From assembly GCA_965204715.1 (NCBI GenBank), contig OZ242009.1:1240001-1304000 (forward strand): DNA of 64,000 bases, given 5' to 3'. The DNA comes from CATOSP01 sp965204715. Its GTDB lineage: Bacteria > Chloroflexota > Dehalococcoidia > Lucifugimonadales > UBA3495. Shown here piece after piece: positions 1 to 6,713 of this stretch. Both the position numbers and the translations under genes were made by a program. The notes beneath the pieces were generated by a model. The model had not been told where the DNA came from and did no database searches. It saw nothing but the letters and a program-made list of their open reading frames with translations. Positions within the stretch are counted from its first letter, which is position 1. The number at the start of each line of letters is the position of its first letter.

Positions 1-589
1 AGGGTTGGGGCAACAGTGCCCAGCCTCAGGGCCTGTGGCGGGTCGCTGCCCCCCGGCCCTTCTGCGAAGCCCTATCCCCGTCGTCCAGGGCACACCCGGT
101 GTCGTTTTCCCCGAAGGCGAACCGGATGCTGGTACACCACGGCGGATACTCCGCCACCCGCCCTCCACTCACGGAAACCTCGTAGCTCCCGTCCTGGTTG
201 CGGGAGACAACGAGGCCAACCGCTTCTACAGCGCCTACAACCGGGAACGGGCGGTCCTGAGGCATGGGGCGGTGGGCAACCAGGGCCAGGACAAGGTGGC
301 TACGCCGTGGCCCTGATGATGGGAGCACGGTAACCGCCGCCGGCGTTTCGGGCACAACCAATCTACCACCTGGCAGGCTCGACGTTGACCCACGAGATGG
401 TGGCCGACGAATACGCCGATTCTAGGACGGCAGTTGGGACAGGCCCCAATACGGACGTGATGAACTAGGCCGCCGGAAGCGCGCCGGCCTCGCCTGGACC
501 GGCTCGGAGCCGGACGGGACCAGAAACGCCGGTATCGACGACGGCCCGTTGAAGAGAGCCGCCGATGAGTCCCCCGGAGGGCCGCGCCG
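1..589. other. Left flank with no convincing gene
   Basis: Several overlapping open frames exist on both strands, but none combines a ribosome binding site with a protein-like sequence. The sequence does not resemble the flank of the right-hand element beyond 56342, so the shared part of the left element starts close to 590. A short plus-strand stretch near 363-425 reads LTHEMVADEYAD and may be a relic of a coding region, but it cannot be assigned. Confidence 0.5.
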
Positions 590-841
590 ATGCCGAGACA
601 GCGGATTCCCCACAACAGAATAAGGCTGAGCCGGGACTGTCCCGCCGACTTCCCGCAGCGATTGAAGCGGTTCAAGGAGGAGTCGAGGCTGCCGTGGGCC
701 GAGATCGCCCGCCTCCTCGGCGTCTATCCCCATACCGTGTGGCGCTGGCAGAGCGGAGTAGCACGGCCCAACGGGGAGCACATGATGGCCCTGCAAAGAC
801 TCGCCGACGACTTCGGGCTGGGCCACCTGTTCACCGACTAG
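590..841 (+). CDS. Small XRE-like helix-turn-helix protein
   Basis: An 83-aa protein with an HTH in roughly residues 30-60 (motifs LPWAEIARLLGV and YPHTVWRWQSG), so probably a DNA-binding regulator. GGAGG lies 9 bases before the ATG. It has an 81-aa homologue at 56097-56342 in the mirror copy, also sharing the C-terminal GLGHLFTD. It is also related to the 103-aa HTH protein at the far end of the same element (15436-15747), with the same W-x-x-(I/M)-A-R-x-L-G-V core. It faces the triple-HTH gene tail to tail. Target sites are unknown; the repeat arrays at 2.2-3.1 kb are candidates. Confidence 0.75.
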   Translation: MPRQRIPHNRIRLSRDCPADFPQRLKRFKEESRLPWAEIARLLGVYPHTVWRWQSGVARPNGEHMMALQRLADDFGLGHLFTD

Positions 842-943
842 GTGCGCGGGCCGCCGGAGAAGGATCCTGAACGCGAAAAGGGCGGAAGACATGGCGGCAA
901 GAGGGGAGCGCACCTGCTGGTGGTGCGCTCCCCTCCGCGTTTT

Positions 944-1921
944 CTAGGCGGCGTCCGGTTCTGGCTTGTTGAGCATCGCGCCGTAGCCCCGCTCGTCGAC
1001 TATGTGGTTCACCGACAGCTGTCCGCTGCTATCGTAGCCGCTCGTGTAGGCATACTCGACCTCGGCGCCCCACGGAACGCGCCCGCCGATGCGCACCGTG
1101 CCGCCGCCCGGAGTCCTGCCGCTGTGCGGGCCGCCGGCGCCCTTGACCACCATGCCCTTGCGGCCGTCCTTCTTCCAGCCCATTACCTTCAACTCCACCG
1201 GCGCCACCAGTTCCGCTTGGGTTGGCGCAAATAGCACCTCGTGCAGCCGCCGCAGCACGTCCCCCGACGGGGTGCGCTGGCCGTTCATGATCAGGGAGAG
1301 ATGTCCGGTGCTGATGCCGGCCAGCCGGGCGACCTGGTTCTGGGAAAACCCGTGGGCGTCCATCCGGTCCCACAGGGCGCGCGGGTCCACGGTGGGACAC
1401 CGGGCGGCTTCCACCGTCGCCGGCGCCTCCAGCGCCGCCTCCACCTTGGCCTGGACCCCCGGGCTGAAATGCCGTTTGCCGCGCGACGCCATCGACATGT
1501 AGCTGCGGGACACGCCCACCAGGTCGGCCAGCGCCCCCATGCTCAGGCCCACCTCTCGGGCCCGCTCACGGATGCAGGTGCTCTCTCCGGTTACCAGGCC
1601 TCCCTGGCGGTAGACCACGCCCTGGCCGGGCACCTCGCCCAGGACCGCCATGGCCCGTTCCCGCAGCATGGGAGTCCAGGGCCTGCTGCCGCTGCTGACC
1701 TGGGAGATGTACCCGTAGCTCACGCCCATCAGGTCGGCCAATTCCTTGAGGGTGAGGCCCTTGCGCCTCGCCGCCGCCCGCAGTTCGCTCTCCGGCTTGC
1801 CCCGGGCCTGCCCGTTGGCTGCCGCGTCACCCTGTTCCTGCTGGGCATGCTCCGCGACGTTCGCAAGTTGGTCGTTGCTGTTGGTCTTGGTCTTGGTGTC
1901 GATGCTGGTATTCGCCTTCAT
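944..1921 (-). CDS. Triple helix-turn-helix regulator
   Basis: A 325-aa protein with three consecutive XRE-type HTH units: about residues 45-95 (LTLKELADLMGVSYGYISQV), 113-168 (LSMGALADLVGVSRSYMSMA) and 178-232 (FSQNQVARLAGISTGHLSLI). These are followed by a basic and Gly-rich segment and a C-terminal domain of about 80 residues (GGRVPWGAEVEYAYTSGYD) that I do not recognise. The third HTH resembles the separate small HTH proteins at 15171-15449 and 41266-41553. The ATG follows GGAGG by 7 bases. The leader carries a large hairpin conserved in the mirror copy (55024-55965), which suggests attenuation or autoregulation. A protein with three DNA-binding units fits the multi-copy repeats just upstream of it, but binding there is inference. 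Confidence 0.85.
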   Translation of the reverse strand: MKANTSIDTKTKTNSNDQLANVAEHAQQEQGDAAANGQARGKPESELRAAARRKGLTLKELADLMGVSYGYISQVSSGSRPWTPMLRERAMAVLGEVPGQGVVYRQGGLVTGESTCIRERAREVGLSMGALADLVGVSRSYMSMASRGKRHFSPGVQAKVEAALEAPATVEAARCPTVDPRALWDRMDAHGFSQNQVARLAGISTGHLSLIMNGQRTPSGDVLRRLHEVLFAPTQAELVAPVELKVMGWKKDGRKGMVVKGAGGPHSGRTPGGGTVRIGGRVPWGAEVEYAYTSGYDSSGQLSVNHIVDERGYGAMLNKPEPDAA

Positions 1922-1942
1922 GTCGCTTCCTCCGAAACGCAG

Positions 1943-1987
1943 AAAGCGGGGGCCGGTTCCCTATCGAAAGGAACCGACCCCCGCTTT
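1943..1987 (-). promoter_or_regulatory. Conserved leader hairpin of the triple-HTH gene
   Basis: Two 18-base arms, AAAGCGGGGGCCGGTTCC and GGAACCGACCCCCGCTTT, flank a 9-base loop. Read on the minus strand the single non-Watson-Crick position is a G-U pair. It sits between the start of transcription (not located) and the Shine-Dalgarno sequence of the minus-strand gene starting at 1921. The whole leader, including the bases between hairpin and ATG, is nearly identical upstream of 55024. It could be an intrinsic attenuator (only three T follow), an mRNA-stability structure or a protein operator. Confidence 0.7.
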
Positions 1988-2234
1988 GCTGTAAGCTGTG
2001 ATTTTTCAGTCGTGTGTGGCGGTTGCTATGCCCGCCTGGATGCCGCCGCCTCGCTCACCGGAACGAGGCACTCGGGGCTATCGCTGGTTCACCCCTTGCT
2101 CCAACCTTCCGGCGGGAAGGGAGCAACCGGGTCAATGTTCGTGTCGTTCACCTCCTGGTCTTCGTTGTAATGGTCGTTGATCTGCCGCCCGTCGCCGCGG
2201 CTGGTGCCGGGAACCCCGTTGCCGCCCCGTATCG

Positions 2235-2427
2235 GACGCACTCCGCCCAAGGCAGGGATTGCAACGGAGAACGCCGGTTGTGGAATGGCGCAGGGCGCAG
2301 GTCGCCCAGGGTCAGGTTGTGGAGCGCGATCCAACGCCCCGGCGCAAGACGCACTGCGCCCAGGGCAGGGCAGCGCAAGGGGAAAGGCCGGATGGGAGTT
2401 GGCGAAAGACGCAGTCCGCCCAGGGTG
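2235..2427. repeat. Four-copy spaced repeat array
   Basis: Four imperfect copies of GACGCAnnnCGCCCAGGG start at about 2235, 2294, 2348 and 2408, that is with steps of 59, 54 and 60 bases. The mirror element has the same four copies at 54500-54692 with steps of 61, 54 and 59. No credible gene overlaps them. Conserved spacing of short motifs in otherwise diverged DNA suggests protein binding sites, for example iterons of an origin or operators of the neighbouring triple-HTH regulator. Confidence 0.65.
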
Positions 2428-2878
2428 TCATTCCGGGGCTGCTGCTACGCGAGGGAGATGAGAGGCTAACGCGGCCCGGCCGGTGGATACGTCGAAGACT
2501 GCTGGCCCAGTGGCAACCGCGCTGCAAAGGCAAGCGTCCGGCCAGCCAGCGATGAATCGCCAGGACCGGAGCGTGTGGAAGCCACGGCTCCGCTGCTGAT
2601 GTTCAACAGCCTTGCCGCAGCTATGGGGAACGCAGCCGGAGCTTGTTTCCTTCCGCTCCAGCCGCAGGATGAAGATTGCGAAGCAGGTGGACCCGCTCCG
2701 CCAGTCGGACCCGATGGGTGAGGGAGTCCGGGATGCCGTGCTGTTTCTCTGAGCCACCTCCTTTGATGCCAGGATCCGCCTTGGAACGGGATACAGGGTG
2801 AAGCGCCCCTTGCGCTCCGATTGTTTGTGGTTCCGGCTGGGGCGCCGCGAGGGAAACCCGCAGACGCCTCAGCCTGGG

Positions 2879-3150
2879 TGAGGACTTAGCGCCGCTAAAC
2901 GCTCCGTCCTCTCCGCCCGGTGGAGGAGCGATCAACTCCCGGCACCAGACGGGTGTCCAGCCGCCGGAGGGATCAGCCCCGGCCACTGAACGGATGCCCG
3001 GTGGCAGAAGGACTTGAACACTCCAGCCGCCGGACTGCCCAACGGGAGAAGGGATTAGCACTCCAACCCGCTGGACCGGACCGGGAACGAAGGACTTTAA
3101 CACTCCGTCAATCCGGCCCGCGCTGCCTGCGAAGGGCTTATCACTCCGCG
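2879..3150. repeat. Degenerate ~40-base repeat array
   Basis: At least six units of about 38-44 bases carry a recurring head like AGGACTTGAACACTCC (near 3008, 3050, 3089 and 3129, with looser copies near 2880 and 2923) followed by a CCG-rich tail. The counterpart at about 53815-54110 keeps single units, including AGGACTTGAACACTCC, GGAGCGATCAACTCC and GACGGGTGTCC. No convincing gene is present between 1987 and 3323, so this region appears to be a dedicated control or replication/transfer region. Confidence 0.55.
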
Positions 3151-3206
3151 TCGGCAGCGTTCCCTCGTGGGCCAACCTCTCGGTTACGCCCGGGCTGAGG
3201 GAGGGA

Positions 3207-3263
3207 CCCCCAGGTTTCTATGGCGGGAAACGCTGGAAAAGCCAGACAACGGAACCATTATCA
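3207..3263. other. Conserved non-coding block (candidate oriT or origin)
   Basis: About 57 bases without a credible gene are highly conserved with 53643-53700 in the mirror copy. They include TTTCTATGGCGGGAAAC and GGAAAAGCCAGACAAC, although the surrounding sequence is far more diverged. It lies between the repeat array and the 3' end of the HTH/coiled-coil gene. In an element with transfer genes but no known relaxase, an origin of transfer or replication is the natural guess; this is inference only. Confidence 0.45.
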
Positions 3264-3322
3264 CCGCTCAGGACGCGGAAAAAGAGGGCCTGCAGGACCC
3301 CCCCGGCAAGTGTTCACAAAAT

Positions 3323-4189
3323 TCACAAGTCCCGTCGTTTCACCAGGCGCCGCCAGAATCCCCACGTGAACACCAATCGGATCCGGCGCAGCAGTTCCAG
3401 CTTTCGCAATGCCTTGCGCGTATCGTCCAGCGCCTTGCGCCGCCAGTTGACCTGGGCGCCCCGGTCCAGGCCCCGGAGCGGGTAAGTTTCCGGCGGCAGG
3501 GTCAGCCCGTGCTCTTCCAGCAACTCCAGTTCCACTGACATGAACCGCTCCTCCACCAGCAGCCAGTCCAGGCCGCCGCCCCGGTCGGGGTGGGTCTCCT
3601 TCAGATTCCGCCACTCCTGAATCAACGCCCAGGCGTCGCCGAAGACCTCCTCGTCGTCATAGGCGGGTTCCAGCGTCGCCAGATCGGGATACTCTCGCCT
3701 AAGCGCGGGATTCCCCCTTTGCCGCCGGTGACTGTCTGCCTCCCTTTCACCGCTTTCAGCGTCCCCGCCAACGCCTTCGCCCGCATCCAACCGCGCCAGC
3801 CGCCGCATTCCCTGGGCCTGCTGGTTCTTCAGCGCCTCCACCTCTCCCCTCACCTCGATCAGGCCATCGCGCATTTCCGAGCCCAGCGCGTCCATTCCCT
3901 TTTCCAGGACCTCCAGCCGCCCGGCCAGCTCGTCGTTGCGCTGCCGCTGCTCCAGGGCCGGAGACCCGCCCCCCGCCAGCAGCGCCTTCTCCAGCGACAA
4001 CCGCAGCCGCCGGGACAGCTGGCCGCTCTGTAGACCGGCGCTCAGGGTCCGGTGGTCCACGTCCAGCTTCCGCGCTGCCTTTCTCACCCCGTGGTCCCGC
4101 ACCTGCTCCCGCAACAGGGTCATCAGTTGCAGGTGGTGCAGGTCCTCGATGTCCCGGCTCTCATCGATCCCCGGCTGCTCCGATGCCAT
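3323..4189 (-). CDS. HTH/coiled-coil protein of unknown function
   Basis: A 288-aa protein that I cannot assign to a named family. Residues about 18-70 look like a short DNA-binding helix bundle (VRKAARKLDVDHRTLSAGL). Residues about 75-135 are rich in Glu/Gln/Arg heptads and look like coiled coil. Residues about 165-285 form a conserved C-terminal part with REYPDLATLEP and EEVFGDAWALIQEWRNLK. The homologue at 52688-53527 keeps N- and C-terminal parts but differs strongly in the linker. It is divergent from the T4SS operon, with palindromic operators between them, so it is a plausible regulator or DNA-processing partner of transfer. Confidence 0.75.
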   Translation of the reverse strand: MASEQPGIDESRDIEDLHHLQLMTLLREQVRDHGVRKAARKLDVDHRTLSAGLQSGQLSRRLRLSLEKALLAGGGSPALEQRQRNDELAGRLEVLEKGMDALGSEMRDGLIEVRGEVEALKNQQAQGMRRLARLDAGEGVGGDAESGEREADSHRRQRGNPALRREYPDLATLEPAYDDEEVFGDAWALIQEWRNLKETHPDRGGGLDWLLVEERFMSVELELLEEHGLTLPPETYPLRGLDRGAQVNWRRKALDDTRKALRKLELLRRIRLVFTWGFWRRLVKRRDL

Positions 4190-4203
4190 GATTCTCCCTC
4201 CGG

Positions 4204-4425
4204 GTACACAAATGTACGTTTCACCTTGGGCTTTTGCACACTGGCCCTGATTTGCCGGGGTACAAAAATGTACGTTTCAGGCACGGGACTTGCACACCCT
4301 GACCGGAACCAGCCCGCAAGTCAAAGTGTTCACTGTTCACCTCCTGTAGGGGGCCGGTTTCCCCCGTTTCAAGGCCGTTTCAAAGCTGAAACAGCCCTGA
4401 AACGGGCGGGGGTACAAAAATGTAC
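4204..4425. promoter_or_regulatory. Palindromic operators between divergent genes
   Basis: Three near-identical palindromes, GTACACAAATGTAC (4204-4217), GTACAAAAATGTAC (4260-4273) and GTACAAAAATGTAC (4412-4425), are each preceded by GG, and the first two are followed by GTTTCA. A separate perfect inverted repeat GTTTCA-AAGC-TGAAAC lies at 4377-4392. They fill the space between the HTH/coiled-coil gene (leftward) and the T4SS operon (rightward). The mirror copy has CTGTAC-7-GTACAG at 52321-52339 in the equivalent place. These look like operators for one of the element's HTH regulators. Confidence 0.65.
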
Positions 4426-4461
4426 GCAAGTCCAAATCCCTGTACACCCCAATGACATCAC

Positions 4462-4610
4462 GGGGGATGCCCCCGGCGTAAGGCCCTGGAAGCCCCTTCA
4501 TAAATGAAGGCCCCTACGGGGGCGGTCCTGAAAGACCCTTCATGGATGAAGTGCCCCAACGGGGCGGGCCTGTAAGGGCGTTCACGGCTGAAGGCCCCTA
4601 CGGGAGGTTA
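4462..4610. repeat. Tandem hairpin repeats in the operon leader
   Basis: Three tandem units of about 42 bases each combine an AT-type inverted repeat (CTTCATAAATGAAG near 4497, CTTCATGGATGAAG near 4538, a degenerate third near 4580) with a GC hairpin of the type GCCCCTACGGGGGC. They are preceded by GGGGGATGCCCCC at 4462-4474. The mirror copy has a single comparable unit (GGGTTATCA-AGAG-TGATAACCC at 52266-52287 followed by TTACGGGT). They lie 80-230 bases before the first T4SS gene and could be attenuators or RNA-stability elements. Confidence 0.55.
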
Positions 4611-4691
4611 TGCGGGGGGACTCGATTGTTCACACTCTGCGGCGGCGCCGGGGAAAGGCCCGAGCGCCGATACCGGACGGAGGTGAACGAG

Positions 4692-5303
4692 TTGACCCTG
4701 AAATCGAATCCCCTGACCCCGAGGCGGCTGGTCTCCCTGACTGCGGCGCTCTTGCTGGCGGCGCTCATCGCAATCCCTGCCAGCGGCGGCGCCCTGGCCC
4801 AATCCCCGCCCCCCGACACCGACAATCTCTCCCTGGTCAACCGGGACCGGCAGATGGTGGAGCGCAAGAAGGACGGCGAGTTCGTCGCTCGGCCCATCTT
4901 CAGCCGCCAGATCGACTTCCTCCACTACGCCCTGCGCCACCCGGACACCGGCGACTGGGTTACCAACACCTACCGGGTGCAGGGCGGGGAGAAGCAGCTC
5001 TCCGAGGGCTGGGAGTACACCTTCGAGTATCCCGTCCTGAAGAGCCAGCCCGAGTTGCACCCCGAGCAAGCATTTCTGATGGTGCTGTCCGTCCCCCGCC
5101 AGGGCGGCGGCGACAACCACCTGCTCCACGCTCTGGTCCCCGTCCACCAGCCCAAGGGGCTGTGGGACAAGGTGCTGGGCGCCCTGGACCCGGACCGCTG
5201 GGCCCGGGCCGGCGCCAGGTGGGTGATCCAGGGAGTCCACGGCACCCTCTGCGGCGTGGTGGAGAAGATCGCCGGGACCAATCTGGCCGAGTGCGGGGGG
5301 TAG
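4692..5303 (+). CDS. Exported protein, first gene of the T4SS operon
   Basis: A 203-aa protein with a basic N-terminus and a hydrophobic signal segment (about residues 12-36, ending GGALAQ), so exported or membrane anchored. The mature part has no family I recognise; it contains VNRDRQMVERKKDGEF and a C-terminal helix with two Cys residues. The start is taken as TTG at 4692 because GGAGGTG precedes it by 6 bases and the mirror copy has the same arrangement, whereas upstream ATG codons give an N-terminus that is not conserved. It ends 4 bases before the VirB6-like gene. A role as a secretion-channel accessory is inferred from position. Confidence 0.75.
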   Translation: MTLKSNPLTPRRLVSLTAALLLAALIAIPASGGALAQSPPPDTDNLSLVNRDRQMVERKKDGEFVARPIFSRQIDFLHYALRHPDTGDWVTNTYRVQGGEKQLSEGWEYTFEYPVLKSQPELHPEQAFLMVLSVPRQGGGDNHLLHALVPVHQPKGLWDKVLGALDPDRWARAGARWVIQGVHGTLCGVVEKIAGTNLAECGG

Positions 5304-5307
5304 CGGT

Positions 5308-6267
5308 ATGGGAGACATTCTCACCGGAACCCCTCCCGGACTCACCTACGACCACGAAATAGTCCGCCAAGCCTGGATGGCGGTGTGGGCCGTGGCGTCG
5401 GGGATGCTGGTGATCATCCTGGGCTGGATGGGGCTGAGCTTCGTCGTCCAGGAGCACCTGGGGCACCACCAGTCGGGCTGGCGGGAGATGGTGCCCCGCC
5501 TGGTGCTGGGACTCACCGCCGCCGCGTCATCGCTGTGGTGGTGCGCCCTGGTCATCGACGTGGCCCACGCCGTTTCCCAGTTCATCGCCGCGTCCCTGAA
5601 CGTCACCCCCGGCGACCTGCTGCGCGCTCCCCTGGAGCCGCTGCTCAATGCGGTGATGTCCGCCAGCACCGGGCTGGCGGTGTTCATCGCCCTGCTCTAC
5701 CTGGTCTTCGGCTTCTTCATCCTCTACCTGCTGGTGCAGATGGTCCTGCGCCTGGCCCTCATCGACATCCTGCTGGCGTTGGCGCCCATCGCCCTGGGGC
5801 TGTGGATTCTGCCCCACACGGCGGGATGGGGAAAGCACTGGCTGCGGCTGTTCATGACCGCCGTGTTCCAGCAGGCAATCCAGCTCATCGCCATCGCCCT
5901 GGCCTTCGGGTTCCTGGACCGGTTTGCCGACATCACCGGCGGGGAGGCGGCCCAGGACCTGGTGTGGAAGCTGCTGATGGCCATCGCCTTCATGTACCTG
6001 GCGGGAAGAGTCCCCTCGATGCTGGGGCACCACGGCACCTTCGATGCCTGGCTGCACACCCTCTACTTCGGCATGTCCATGCCCGGCTCGATGGTCCGCT
6101 CGGGCCGGGCCCTGGGACTGCTGGCGGGCGGAGCCGCCGGTGGACCGGCGGGCGCCGCTGCCGCAGCCGCCGCGACAAACGCAGCCACGGGCGCGGTGAA
6201 TTCGGCGGCCCAGAACTCCACTCCCGCCGGCCAGACCGGCCCCACGCCCCGGAGCCAGGGGCCCTAG
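5308..6267 (+). CDS. VirB6/TrbL-like T4SS inner-membrane protein
   Basis: A 319-aa polytopic membrane protein with about six hydrophobic segments between residues 20 and 255 (for example VFIALLYLVFGFFILYLLVQ and LALIDILLALAPIALGLWIL). The C-terminal tail is rich in Gly, Ala, Pro and Thr and predicted to be disordered. Length, topology and the conserved LALIDILLALAPIAL-type loop fit the TrbL/VirB6 family, which lines the DNA path through the inner membrane. It follows the exported protein by 4 bases. Its partner at 50578-51549 is very similar through the membrane region and diverges only in the tail. Confidence 0.8.
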   Translation: MGDILTGTPPGLTYDHEIVRQAWMAVWAVASGMLVIILGWMGLSFVVQEHLGHHQSGWREMVPRLVLGLTAAASSLWWCALVIDVAHAVSQFIAASLNVTPGDLLRAPLEPLLNAVMSASTGLAVFIALLYLVFGFFILYLLVQMVLRLALIDILLALAPIALGLWILPHTAGWGKHWLRLFMTAVFQQAIQLIAIALAFGFLDRFADITGGEAAQDLVWKLLMAIAFMYLAGRVPSMLGHHGTFDAWLHTLYFGMSMPGSMVRSGRALGLLAGGAAGGPAGAAAAAAATNAATGAVNSAAQNSTPAGQTGPTPRSQGP

Positions 6268-6424
6268 CCGGACGGCAACCAGACCGGCCACTACCGGCGC
6301 AACCGGAAATTGCGCCGTCGCCGCCTCAGGAGGTGGAGCCATGTGCCAGTAACGGACCGGAACCGACCCGAAATTGATGCAACCGGTGAAAGCAAGAAAT
6401 CCAACCAACGGGGAGAAAGACCTT

Positions 6425-6703
6425 ATGGACAACCTGACCCAGACCGTATCGAACCTGGTGGGCATCCTGCTGGGCCTCGTCGGCGTGGTAGGAGTGGGTT
6501 ACTTCATCTACGGAGCCTACCTGTACCTGACCGCCTCGGGCGCGCCCAACCAGATGGAGCGGGGCAAGAGCGCCATGATGACCGCCCTGGCCGGCGTCGT
6601 GCTGGCCCTGGTGGCCTACGGCGTGGTGGAGCTGGTGATCAAAGCCGTGGTGGACCCCGGCGTGAAAATCGACGACCTGCCCAACCCCAAGAAGTCCAAG
6701 TAG
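6425..6703 (+). CDS. VirB2-like T4SS pilin
   Basis: A 92-aa protein with two hydrophobic helices, about residues 9-33 (LVGILLGLVGVVGVGYFIYG) and 52-75, separated by a short basic loop (NQMERGKSAMM). This matches the two-helix T4SS pilin family of bacteria lacking a classical outer membrane, in which the second helix ends in a variable charged tail. The ATG at 6425 follows GGGGAGAAAG. The upstream gap of 157 bases after the VirB6-like gene shows nothing obvious. It is likely a structural subunit of the conjugative surface structure or channel. Confidence 0.75.
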   Translation: MDNLTQTVSNLVGILLGLVGVVGVGYFIYGAYLYLTASGAPNQMERGKSAMMTALAGVVLALVAYGVVELVIKAVVDPGVKIDDLPNPKKSK

Positions 6704-6713
6704 GAGGTGGGGT

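Noticed and set aside
2235..3150. CRISPR-like array
   Set aside because: The repeats are imperfect, the intervals are not uniform spacers, the array is kept between elements including its spacing, and no cas gene is present.
2014..3198. Several open frames of 70-180 codons in the E1 control region
   Set aside because: They cross the repeat arrays, are not kept in E2 as frames, and have no convincing ribosome sites; what is conserved there is the short repeat motifs and not any protein.
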